Shown: one piece after another, positions 1 to 7,566 of the stretch | How positions within the stretch are numbered: the stretch's first letter is position 1 | How the letters are laid out: each line of letters starts with the position of its first letter | NCBI RefSeq assembly: GCF_902459805.1 | Contig: NZ_CABPST010000012.1 | Span: forward strand, 1-64,000 | Direction of reading: 5' to 3' | DNA from: Pandoraea bronchicola | GTDB taxonomy: Bacteria > Pseudomonadota > Gammaproteobacteria > Burkholderiales > Burkholderiaceae | DNA length: 64,000 nt | Program-made: the position numbers and the translations under genes | Notes under the pieces: model-generated | Databases searched by the model: none | Told to the model about the DNA's origin: nothing | What the model saw: only the letters and a program-made list of their open reading frames with translations

Positions 1-77
1 ACACTTTGGTCAGGCTTGCCCGATACCGATCACGCAACTCGTCGATCAGTGCCCGTTTGCGAGAAGGCTTCAGAGCT
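1..77 (-). pseudogene. IS3-family orfA/orfB junction, left part (split by IS110 element)
   Basis: Read on the minus strand this edge encodes LKPSRKRALIDELRDRVSG. That is the linker and start of OrfB normally following the DVLSKK end of an IS407-like OrfA. The matching OrfA lies at about 1436-1696, on the far side of the IS110-type element. The two pieces would join as LSKK-(A)LKPSRKR. The rest of orfB lies left of the window. Seen directly in translation; the family assignment rests on recognition of IS3 OrfA/OrfB. Confidence 0.75.
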
Positions 78-1436
78 AATAGGATGGTCCGCCCCTCCCC
101 GAAGGGGGATACTGAAGCCCCCGAAACCGTTGGAGAATGATCATGCGTATCGTTCCTCACAGCTGCGCCGTCTACGGTGTCGACCTGGGCAAGACGACAT
201 TTCACATCGCCGGAGCCGACCAGCATGGACGGCCCATACTGAGAATCAAGCTTCGCCGTGACGCGTTGCTACAGTTCTTTGCGACAGCTTCTCCCGCGCG
301 CGTGGGCATGGAAGCTTGTCCTGGAGCGCATTGGCTGGCAAGGAAACTGATCGCGTTCGGCCACGACGTCAAGTTGATACCAGCCCAATTCGTCAAGCCC
401 TACCTGAAGTCAAACAAGAATGACACCCTCGACGCCGAGGCAATCGCCGAAGCTGTAACGCGCCCAACAATGCGCTTCGTCCCTGTCAAACGCCACGAGC
501 AACTTGATATGCAAGCGCTACATCGTGTGCGAGCCCAATTCGTTCACCAGCGCACGGCGATTGTGAGTCAGTTTCGCTGCTTTCTGCTCGAATACGGCAT
601 CGCCATCCACACTGGTATCGGCACGTTCCGACGCGATGCGACTCGCATTCTCGCAGATGATTCCAACGATTTGACGCCGACCATGCGACAGCTGCTGACG
701 GATCTGTGGTCGGACTTCCTGCGCATAGACGAGCGCGTCATCACACTTTCCGGTCAGATCGAAGCGTCCGCTAAGCACGATGACGTTGTACAGCGCCTCA
801 CGACGATTCCGGGAATTGGCCCGCTTGGGGCAAGCGCTTTGTGCGCAGCCATTGGAAATGGCAAGCAGTTCCGCAGCGGACGCGACTTGGCTGCATGGAT
901 CGGCCTCGTTCCGCGTCAGCATACGACTGGTGGTAAGCCAACGCTTCTAGGTATCAGCAAACGCGGCAATACGTACCTGCGCCGCTTACTCGTATTGGGT
1001 GCTCAATCCTGTCTGATGCATCTGGACCGCTCAAAAGATCGGCTCGGGCGATGGCTCGATACGCTCGAGAGCAGGATGCATCACAACAAGGTCGTGATAG
1101 CGTTGGCCAACAAGCTCGCCCGAGTCGCGTGGGTTGTTCTCACGCGTCCAGGCGCCCTGTACGAAAAAACGGATCCACGCTTTTAAAACCGAACCGACCT
1201 CAAGTTTGCAGGGACGTGGAATCGAGATGACGCAACAGTTGACTGGCGTGCTGTAAGCCTTGGTCAAAAAAGCGGGCTAGCAAGCCCGGGCCAACTTATT
1301 AGGAACGGTACGCGCAGATCTCATCATGGCCTGAACGCCAAAAGCGTTCGACTCGCGAGAGGCCGGATACATTTACGCAAACTGACATGCGTCGGATCGA
1401 CAACGCTCGCCTTGCAAAGCCGGGGCGGACCATACA
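78..1436 (+). mobile_element. IS110-family element, IS1111 type, inserted in an IS3 element
   Basis: A single DEDD transposase gene is flanked by a 12-bp inverted repeat, ATGGTCCGCCCC at 84-95 and GGGGCGGACCAT at 1422-1433. Sub-terminal inverted repeats are typical of the IS1111 branch of IS110, whose extreme ends are not inverted repeats. The boundaries given are where the IS3 reading frame is lost on both sides and may be off by a few bases. About 235 bp of non-coding DNA follows the transposase, as usual for the group. No target duplication is expected. Confidence 0.75.
143..1186 (+). CDS. IS110/IS1111-family DEDD transposase
   Basis: 347-residue transposase. The N-terminal RuvC-like DEDD domain is seen as YGVDLGKTTFHIAG (first Asp), GMEACPGAHWLAR (Glu) and KNDTLDAEAIAEA (Asp pair). 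The C-terminal Transposase_20 region has LTTIPGIGPLGASAL, followed by LAAWIGLVPRQHTTGGK and SKRGNTYLRRLL. Length and domain order match intact family members. I chose the ATG at 143 because GGAG at 132-135 sits seven bases upstream; the in-frame ATG at 137 is too close. It appears intact, so the element may be active. Confidence 0.93.
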   Translation: MRIVPHSCAVYGVDLGKTTFHIAGADQHGRPILRIKLRRDALLQFFATASPARVGMEACPGAHWLARKLIAFGHDVKLIPAQFVKPYLKSNKNDTLDAEAIAEAVTRPTMRFVPVKRHEQLDMQALHRVRAQFVHQRTAIVSQFRCFLLEYGIAIHTGIGTFRRDATRILADDSNDLTPTMRQLLTDLWSDFLRIDERVITLSGQIEASAKHDDVVQRLTTIPGIGPLGASALCAAIGNGKQFRSGRDLAAWIGLVPRQHTTGGKPTLLGISKRGNTYLRRLLVLGAQSCLMHLDRSKDRLGRWLDTLESRMHHNKVVIALANKLARVAWVVLTRPGALYEKTDPRF

Positions 1437-1696
1437 TTTTTTGACAGGACATCCTGCAACATCGCCTTGTCCAGGCTCAGATCGGCAACCAAGCGCTTGA
1501 GCTTCATGTTCTCCTCTTCCAACTGGCGCATTCTGCGAAGCTCGGACGGGCCTACGCCGCCGTACTTCTTCTTCCAGTTGTAGAAGGTCGCCTCGCTGAT
1601 CCCCAGCTTACGGCACACCTCTTCGACCTTCGTACCCAGCTCCGCTTGCTTCAAAGCAAACGCGATCTGTGCTTCCGTGAACTTGCTCGTCTTCAT
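1436..1696 (-). pseudogene. IS3-family OrfA (IS407-like), 3' end displaced by IS110 insertion
   Basis: N-terminal 85 or so residues of an IS3 OrfA: MKTSKFTEAQIAFALKQAE, a helix-turn-helix around GTKVEEVCRKLGISEATFYNWKKKYGG, then a leucine zipper (RRMRQLEEENMKLKRLVADLSLDKAML) ending DVLSK. Translation then runs into the IS110 end and stops near 1373. The missing continuation is found at 1-77. Upstream, around 1760-1781, a sequence reading TAACCTGACCCTACCCC on the minus strand fits an IS3 terminal repeat. The element cannot make a normal OrfAB fusion. Confidence 0.85.
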
Positions 1697-1786
1697 GGCA
1701 TGTCTTCCGTTTCAAACTGTCAAAATCATGCCGGATTTTCTACTTTTCAGTGGTACTGTTTTCTGGGGTAGGGTCAGGTTACCCGA
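1437..1786 (-). mobile_element. Right part of split IS3-family (IS407-like) element
   Basis: Includes the interrupted orfA and the presumed terminal region near 1760-1781. The reverse strand there, TAACCTGACCCTACCCC, has the style of IS3-family ends. The other end is off-window. Outer limit approximate. Confidence 0.6.
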
Positions 1787-1917
1787 CCCCACGTCAACGC
1801 TCGAACGGAACGGGGCGCAGCCACTGCAACACCAGACTGCTGGATGTCATTGTAGCCCACTGGACGATGCCCGACGGGCCGGAAGCGGCTTGAGACTGTG
1901 CTCTGACGCCTTTTATA
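1787..1917. other. Short gap between IS end and ATPase fragment
   Basis: 131 bases with no open frame of interest. It contains the downstream flank of the YhaN-like fragment. Confidence 0.4.
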
Positions 1918-2430
1918 TTAGCCACCTCGCAGCTCTTCGACCGAACGGGCTCCAACACCTAAGTCGCGCCACTTCTCTGGGTGGCAGGAGAACAGCAGTA
2001 TCTGATGCCGCGTCGCCGCGTCAAACAGTACGCGCTTCATCTGCGCGAGGCGCCCGTCATCGCTGTGCACAAGGGCGTCGTCGAGCATGATCAGTGTTGG
2101 CCGCCCAGCCTCCTTGAGCAGGTCTGCGTAGGCTAGACGGCTGATCATGCCCATCTGCTCGCGTGCGCCGAAACTCATATCGTGGAAGTCGCCCGCCTCC
2201 GTGCCTGGCCGGTTGAGCAAACGCGGCACGAAGTCCTCACCTAGTTCGAGCGTCGCCTGCGGAAACAACAGCTGTGCATAGTGGTTCAGATGGCGCTGTA
2301 GCGGCGCATGCAGGCGCTGAGTAACCGCGGCACGCTTACGCCGCAGCAGTTCGAGCAGGTGATCGAGCGCATTCGCGCGACGCTGCATTTCCACGCATCG
2401 ACTTTGCCTATGGCTTTGTCTTTGAACTTC
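1918..2430 (-). pseudogene. 3' fragment of YhaN/SbcC-like AAA ATPase
   Basis: The last roughly 170 codons of a large ATPase of the YhaN/SbcC type. DMSFGAREQMGMISRLAYADL is the ABC-signature-like motif, PTLIMLDDALVHSDDGR is Walker B with D-loop, and HQILLFSCHPEKW carries the switch histidine. Family members are several hundred residues longer, with an N-terminal Walker A that is absent here. Upstream of about 2430 the frame continues only as low-quality sequence into the start of a different small gene. I infer a deletion or recombination junction. Confidence 0.7.
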
Positions 2431-2513
2431 CGTCGCGACAGATTCAGCGCAAGCGCCACGACCATGCAAACGGGGATCAGGAAAGACAGGAGCGTAACGG
2501 GTGTCAGGGTCAT
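2395..2513 (-). pseudogene. 5' fragment of small membrane protein fused to ATPase remnant
   Basis: A GGAGGTGCTGG ribosome-binding site precedes an ATG at 2513. The first about 40 residues, MTLTPVTLLSFLIPVCMVVA onward, form one hydrophobic segment followed by a basic KFKDKAIGKVDAW stretch, like a small holin-like or phage-type membrane protein. The frame then runs out of frame into the YhaN-like fragment and stops at 2286. The beginning looks real; the end does not. Confidence 0.4.
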
Positions 2514-2597
2514 CCAGCACCTCCATTTTCTCTATCGAGGCATTCTGTGGCGAATTGATGTCGCGTTACGCAGCATTTTTAATACGGGCTCGTTCAA

Positions 2598-3374
2598 TCA
2601 AGCGTTTGAGGACTGACACCGAAAGTCCGGCCTTCGCTTCTCCAGGAACGCGCCCAGTGCCTCACGTGCTGCCGGCTCGCTCAGCATCCAGATAAAGGCG
2701 GCTTCTTCCTCCGCCATCTGCCGCGCCACTGCGAGACGTTGACCCGCCTTCATGAGCCGCTTCGTCTCGACCAGACTCGAAAGCGGTTTCTCCGCGAGCT
2801 TTCGCACCTGATTCTCGGCGTATGGACTCAATTCTGCGACAGGGAGAACACGGGTCACCAATCCATGGGCACGCGCATCGGCCGCAGAAATCGCCTCGCC
2901 CAGCAGCAACATCTCGGCAGCTCGCAGATAGCCCAGCATCAACGGGCCGAGCAGACTGGACCCGGCTTCGGGACAAAGCCCCAGATTGACAAAAGGCATC
3001 GAAAACGTCGCGTTATCCGCCGCGTACACGAAGTCACAATGAAACAACAACGTTGTCCCTACCCCGACGGCAGGCCCACAGACCTGCGCGACCATCGGTT
3101 TTGGAAACTCGGCGAGCGCTCGGAGAAACGCGAACGCAGGCCCATCATCGGCAGTCGGGGGATGCGTCAAGAAATCCCGGATATCGTTTCCCGCAGTAAA
3201 CACCGAGTCATTCCCACGCAGCACACAGACACGCACATCCGGATCTTCAACAGCGGCATTGATCGCTTTCGTGACGATCCGATACATCTCGGCGGTGAGC
3301 GCATTCTTGTACGCAGGGCGATTGAAAATTATCGTGAGAACGCCGTCATCGATGCCAATCGTAATTTCACTCAT
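2598..3374 (-). CDS. Enoyl-CoA hydratase/isomerase family protein
   Basis: 258-residue crotonase-fold enzyme. The oxyanion-hole segments are TAGNDIRDF and VCGPAVGVGTTLLFHCD. The FVNLGLCPEAGSSLL segment places a Glu in the position typical of PaaG/delta3-delta2-enoyl-CoA isomerases rather than the two-Glu hydratase arrangement, so isomerisation is a strong possibility. Start chosen at MSEITIG, with AAGGAA upstream; an earlier in-frame ATG at 3464 would overlap the end of etfA and add unrelated residues. It follows etfBA on the same strand and probably works in the beta-oxidation-like pathway encoded divergently. Confidence 0.85.
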   Translation of the reverse strand: MSEITIGIDDGVLTIIFNRPAYKNALTAEMYRIVTKAINAAVEDPDVRVCVLRGNDSVFTAGNDIRDFLTHPPTADDGPAFAFLRALAEFPKPMVAQVCGPAVGVGTTLLFHCDFVYAADNATFSMPFVNLGLCPEAGSSLLGPLMLGYLRAAEMLLLGEAISAADARAHGLVTRVLPVAELSPYAENQVRKLAEKPLSSLVETKRLMKAGQRLAVARQMAEEEAAFIWMLSEPAAREALGAFLEKRRPDFRCQSSNA

Positions 3375-3453
3375 TTGACCGGATTTCCTTGAACAGGCAG
3401 ACGTTGATACGTTGTTGGAGCGAGTGCCCCGAATCACTCGCACGGCGCAGGCA

Positions 3454-4398
3454 CTAAGTTCCACTCACCCATTCGGGTACGGCAGCGAACAGATCCCCCA
3501 CCAGACCGTAGTCCGCCACCGAGAAAATCGGCGCTTCCGGATCCTTGTTGATCGCCACGATCACCTTCGAATCCTTCATCCCGGCCAAGTGCTGGATCGC
3601 CCCCGAGATACCTACGGCGACGTACAACTGCGGCGCCACGATCTTGCCCGTCTGACCGACCTGATAGTCGTTCGGCACGTAGCCTGCGTCCACGGCCGCG
3701 CGCGACGCGCCCAGCGCCGCACCCAGCTTGTCCGCTAGCGGCTCGAGCACCTTCGTATAGTTCTCGCCCGAGCCCAGGCCGCGACCACCCGAGACGATGA
3801 TCTTCGCGTTCGTGAGTTCCGGACGGTCCAGCTTCGTCACCTCACGGCCCACGAACTGCGACACACCCGCGTCCGGCGTCGCCGCCACCGACTCCACCGC
3901 TGCGCTGCCACCCGTGGTCGCCACCGCGTCGAAGCCCGTCGAGCGCACCGTGATCACCTTGATCTTGTCCGCGCTTTGCACCGTCGCGATCGCGTTGCCC
4001 GCGTAGATCGGACGCTCGAACACATCACGATCAAATGCGGCACTGTCGACCTTCGTGATGTCCGAGATCTGCGCCACGTCGAGCAATGCCGCCACGCGCG
4101 GCGCAATGTTCTTGCCGTACGCCGTGGCGTTGGCCAGGATGTGCGTGTAGCCGCCCGCAAGCGACGCCACCTCGTCAGCGATGTTCTCGGCCAGACCGTC
4201 GCCGAAGTACGGCGCATCGGCCAGCAACACCTTCTTCACGCCCGCGATCTGCGCGGCCGCATCGGCAGCCGCCTTCGCGTTGCTGCCCGCGACCAGCACA
4301 TGCACGTCGTCGCCGCATTGCAGCGCCGCCGCTACCGTGTTCAGCGTCGCCGCCTTGATCGACTGGTTGTCGTGTTCTGCGATTACCAGAATGCTCAT
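3454..4398 (-). CDS. etfA: Electron transfer flavoprotein alpha subunit
   Basis: 314 residues, the usual length. The C-terminal FAD domain shows [12 protein letters not shown], then [36 protein letters not shown] and [20 protein letters not shown], all diagnostic for EtfA. Pairs with EtfB to take electrons from acyl-CoA dehydrogenases and pass them to ETF:quinone oxidoreductase. Start at 4398 has AAGGAG upstream. It lies 12 bp after etfB. The two acyl-CoA dehydrogenases transcribed divergently are its likely local donors. Confidence 0.96.
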   Translation of the reverse strand: MSILVIAEHDNQSIKAATLNTVAAALQCGDDVHVLVAGSNAKAAADAAAQIAGVKKVLLADAPYFGDGLAENIADEVASLAGGYTHILANATAYGKNIAPRVAALLDVAQISDITKVDSAAFDRDVFERPIYAGNAIATVQSADKIKVITVRSTGFDAVATTGGSAAVESVAATPDAGVSQFVGREVTKLDRPELTNAKIIVSGGRGLGSGENYTKVLEPLADKLGAALGASRAAVDAGYVPNDYQVGQTGKIVAPQLYVAVGISGAIQHLAGMKDSKVIVAINKDPEAPIFSVADYGLVGDLFAAVPEWVSGT

Positions 4399-4410
4399 CT
4401 CGTCGTCTCC

Positions 4411-5160
4411 TTAGATGACCTTGGCTTCGGTCTTCAGCTTCTCGACGAGCGTTGCCACGTCCGCCACCTTCACCCCCGCGCTGCGCTTGGGCGGCTCGGC
4501 CACTTTCAGCGTCTTCAGGCGCGGGCTCACATCCACGCCCAGATCCGCCGGCTTCACCGTCTCCAGCGGCTTCTTCTTCGCCTTCATGATGTTGGGCAGC
4601 GTCACGTAACGCGGCTCGTTCAGACGCAAATCCGTCGTGATCACCGCCGGCAGCGACAGCGACACGGTCTCCAGACCGCCATCCACTTCGCGCGTGACCT
4701 GCGCCCGGTTGTCCGCCACGCTTACCTTCGAGGCAAACGTTGCCTGCGGCAGCTTCGCGAGCGCCGCGAGCATCTGACCCGTTTGATTGGAGTCGTCGTC
4801 GATCGCCTGCTTGCCCAGGATCACCAGTTGCGGCTGCTCCTTGTCCACCAGCGCCTTGAGCAACTTGGCCACCGCCAGCGGTTGCAGCTCTTCGTCCGAC
4901 TCGATCAGGATCGCGCGATCCGCGCCGATGGCCAGTGCCGTACGCAGCGTTTCCTGCGACTGCGCCACGCCTGCCGACACCGCGATCACTTCGGTCGCCA
5001 CGTCCGCTTCCTTCAGACGCACCGCCTCTTCCACCGCGATTTCGTCGAACGGATTCATCGACATCTTCACGTTCGCGATGTCGACGCCACTTCCGTCGCT
5101 CTTCACCCGAACCTTTACGTTGTAATCCACTACCCGTTTGACCGGTACCAGCACCTTCAT
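4411..5160 (-). CDS. etfB: Electron transfer flavoprotein beta subunit
   Basis: 249 residues beginning [20 protein letters not shown], with the AMP-binding and signature region [37 protein letters not shown] and [20 protein letters not shown] typical of EtfB. A strong GGGGGAG ribosome-binding site precedes the ATG. First gene of the leftward etfB-etfA-hydratase unit. Its promoter lies in the 5161-5421 divergent interval shared with the catabolic operon. Confidence 0.96.
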   Translation of the reverse strand: MKVLVPVKRVVDYNVKVRVKSDGSGVDIANVKMSMNPFDEIAVEEAVRLKEADVATEVIAVSAGVAQSQETLRTALAIGADRAILIESDEELQPLAVAKLLKALVDKEQPQLVILGKQAIDDDSNQTGQMLAALAKLPQATFASKVSVADNRAQVTREVDGGLETVSLSLPAVITTDLRLNEPRYVTLPNIMKAKKKPLETVKPADLGVDVSPRLKTLKVAEPPKRSAGVKVADVATLVEKLKTEAKVI

Positions 5161-5324
5161 CGAACTCCCCCTTCGGTTATCCCCTTGCCCGGGCGCCCCT
5201 TCGGAAAATTCCCGTCAGTTCACCGCCCATTGCGTCTTCACCGGCACCCGATCCCCCCCCGATGCCGCCCTCGCCGACCGGTCCCCGCTGACGGTTTTCA
5301 CCAGCGCTCAACGTTAACCCTAAA
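5161..5324. promoter_or_regulatory. Divergent promoter region, etfB and catabolic operon
   Basis: 164 bases from the etfB start to the dyad. Pyrimidine-rich tracts (CCCCCCCC near 5254) and an AT-rich right end near 5315-5360 suggest promoters facing both ways. No exact -35/-10 pair is claimed. Confidence 0.5.
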
Positions 5325-5359
5325 ATGACTCAATAATCATTTAATGACTATTGACTCAT
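5325..5359. promoter_or_regulatory. 35-bp imperfect inverted repeat, candidate operator
   Basis: Left arm ATGACTCAATAATCAT (5325-5340) and right arm ATGACTATTGACTCAT (5344-5359) are near reverse complements, 14 of 16 positions, separated by TTA. The tract is AT-rich in a GC-rich neighbourhood. It lies between the divergent etfB and acyl-CoA dehydrogenase genes. The size and symmetry suit binding of a TetR dimer or pair of dimers; the obvious candidate is the TetR protein encoded at 14436-15095. Binding is inferred. Confidence 0.6.
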
Positions 5360-5421
5360 AAATCATGTTATCGGAAACTCCATCCATCGACAACATCGAC
5401 AGCACGCTGGAGGGAGACGAA

Positions 5422-6582
5422 GTGGATTTCGCCGAGACAACCGAAACAAAACAGCTGCGCGCTACGCTGCGCCGCTTTGTCGAGAAGGAAATGCCGCGCG
5501 AAGCGGCAGCGCGCTGGGATCGCGAGAATCACTTTCCACGCGACGTTTTCGACAAGCTCGCCACGCTCGGCGTGATGGGGCTGACCGTGCCGGAGCAATA
5601 CGGCGGCGCCGGTCGCGACATCGTCGCCACCATGATCACCATCGAAGAACTCTCGCGCCGCAGCCTGGCCGTTTCGGTGCCTTACATCATGGCAGCGTGC
5701 TATGCGGGAATGAACCTCGTGGAATGTGGTTCCGAAGCGCAGAAAGAAGCCCTGCTGCCGAAAGTGGTCGACGGGCGTCTCATGTTCGCTTACGGATGGA
5801 CCGAACCCGACATCGGCGCCGACCTGGCGAGCGTCAAGACCCGCGCGGAACGTGTGGGCGAGAAGGTGGTCATCAACGGTGCGAAGCGATTCTGTTCCGG
5901 CGCGGCCATCAGCGATTACATCTACACTCTCGTGCGCAGCGGCGCCGAAGGCGATCGCTATCGCAACCTCTCGATGGTGCTGGTGCCGCCCAACACCCCC
6001 GGCGTCACGATCACCCCGATCGATAGCCTGGGCATGAAAGGCGCCGCCACGACCGACGTCACGTTCGAGAACGTCGAGGTCCCCGCGTCGAACATCATCG
6101 GGGGCGACGCCGGCTGGCATCAGGGCTGGTCGATGCTGGTGGGCTCGGGGCTCGATGTCGAGAAGCTAGAGGTGGCAGCCGTCGCCGTCGGCGTCGCGAC
6201 CGCAGCGCTCGAAGACGCATGGCAATACGCCCACGAACGTCGCCAGTTCGGCAAAACCATCAACGAGTACCAGTCGATCCGGCACAAGCTCGCCGACATG
6301 CAGACCCGACTGCACGCCTCGCGTCTGATGCTCTATCACGCGGCATCGAAAGCCAACCGGCACGAGCGCTGCGCGGTCGAAACCTCGATGACCAAACTCT
6401 ACGCTGCCGAAGCGGCCAAGGAAATTGCGCTCGAATGCCAGACGATTTTCGGCGCCTACGGCTACGTGAAGGAATTCGACGCGGAGCGCTACGTGCGCGA
6501 CGCATTGCTGATCCCGATCATGGGCGGCTCGTCCGCGATCCAGCGCAACAACATCTACAAGTGGACCAATGCCGGCCTGTGA
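5422..6582 (+). CDS. Acyl-CoA dehydrogenase (first paralogue)
   Basis: 386-residue FAD-dependent dehydrogenase introducing a 2,3-double bond into an acyl-CoA, electrons passing to ETF. FGAYGYVKEFDAERYVRDA and SSAIQRNNIYKW match the family C-terminus. The MCAD-type catalytic Glu before the G-T/S-S-x-IQR motif is Gly here (IMGGSSAIQR). Instead a Glu occurs in GSGLDVEKLEVAA, the helix-G position used by isovaleryl- and long-chain acyl-CoA dehydrogenases. I chose GTG 5422, with GGAGGGA just upstream, because it aligns with the start of the second paralogue; an in-frame ATG at 5365 has no good ribosome-binding site. Confidence 0.92.
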   Translation: MDFAETTETKQLRATLRRFVEKEMPREAAARWDRENHFPRDVFDKLATLGVMGLTVPEQYGGAGRDIVATMITIEELSRRSLAVSVPYIMAACYAGMNLVECGSEAQKEALLPKVVDGRLMFAYGWTEPDIGADLASVKTRAERVGEKVVINGAKRFCSGAAISDYIYTLVRSGAEGDRYRNLSMVLVPPNTPGVTITPIDSLGMKGAATTDVTFENVEVPASNIIGGDAGWHQGWSMLVGSGLDVEKLEVAAVAVGVATAALEDAWQYAHERRQFGKTINEYQSIRHKLADMQTRLHASRLMLYHAASKANRHERCAVETSMTKLYAAEAAKEIALECQTIFGAYGYVKEFDAERYVRDALLIPIMGGSSAIQRNNIYKWTNAGL

Positions 6583-6666
6583 GCGCATTCGTCGTCGCGC
6601 CGTGCGCGCGGCATGAGTCAACGCCATCGCCATCGGGCATGTCAACGTCAAACGCCAGGAGACATC

Positions 6667-7461
6667 ATGAATTTCGAAGCTTACCGATCGATCACTTTCT
6701 CTCGTCGCAACCGCGTACTTACGATCACCCTGAATCGCCCCGACAGCCTGAACGCGGTCGATGCGCAGATGCACGAGGAACTCGCACAGGTGTTCGTCGA
6801 CGCGTCGCGGGACCCCGAATCGGATCTGATCGTCGTCACCGGTGCCGGCCGTGCCTTCTGTGCCGGCGGCGACATCGACTGGATGCAGGAAGCCATCGAC
6901 GTTCCTGCCCGCTTCGAAAAGACCGCACGCGAAGCCAAGCAGATCGTCTATTCGCTGCTGGACTGTGAGAAGCCCGTGATCGCCAAGGTCAACGGGCACG
7001 CCACCGGGCTGGGCGCCACCATCGCCCTCTTCTGCGACCTGATCTTCGCCTCGAAGCGCGCCAAGATCGGTGACCCGCATGTGAGCGTCGGCTTCGTCGC
7101 AGGCGACGGCGGCGCCGTGATCTGGCCGCAGCTGATCGGCTATGCACGCGCCAAGGAATATCTGCTGACCGGCGATCTCATGCCCGCAGAAGACGCCGCG
7201 CGCATCGGACTGATCAATCGCGCCGTGGACGGCGAGGAACTCGACGCACTCGTCGACAGCTACGCCGACCGACTCAACGCCGGCGCCATCAAGGCGATCC
7301 GCTGGACGAAGATGGCCACCAACATCGGACTCAAGCAACTCGCACATTCGATGATGGACGCGTGCCTCGCCTACGAATCGCTTTCGAATGTCACGCGCGA
7401 TCACCAGGAAGCCGTCAACGCATTCCGTGAAAAGCGGGCCGCGATCTTTACCGGCGAATAA
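6667..7461 (+). CDS. Enoyl-CoA hydratase/isomerase family protein
   Basis: 264-residue crotonase. Oxyanion-hole segments are GAGRAFCAGGDIDW and NGHATGLGATIALFCD. Both canonical hydratase glutamates appear absent: GLGATIAL where GGGCEL is usual, and GDPHVSVGFVAGDGGAVIWP where PE-x-LG is usual. An Asp in GDGG may substitute. Simple 2-enoyl-CoA hydration is therefore uncertain; isomerase, ring-hydrolase or other crotonase chemistry is possible. Start fixed by AGGAG before ATG 6667. Lies between the two dehydrogenases. Confidence 0.85.
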   Translation: MNFEAYRSITFSRRNRVLTITLNRPDSLNAVDAQMHEELAQVFVDASRDPESDLIVVTGAGRAFCAGGDIDWMQEAIDVPARFEKTAREAKQIVYSLLDCEKPVIAKVNGHATGLGATIALFCDLIFASKRAKIGDPHVSVGFVAGDGGAVIWPQLIGYARAKEYLLTGDLMPAEDAARIGLINRAVDGEELDALVDSYADRLNAGAIKAIRWTKMATNIGLKQLAHSMMDACLAYESLSNVTRDHQEAVNAFREKRAAIFTGE

Positions 7462-7566
7462 GACCGCCACAGGGGCACGAAAGCGCCGGCAACGCCCACG
7501 GCAAGACCGCGCAAGACACGTCGGCGCGCCGCGCCACGTGATCGAATTCACTAAGGAGTGTTCAAC

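Noticed and set aside
518-922. 134-codon minus-strand frame inside the IS110 transposase
   Set aside because: Shadow of the intact transposase; no signals.
3976-5328. 450-codon plus-strand open frame opposite etfA/etfB
   Set aside because: His/Arg-rich shadow of etfAB without domains; the etf genes are certain.
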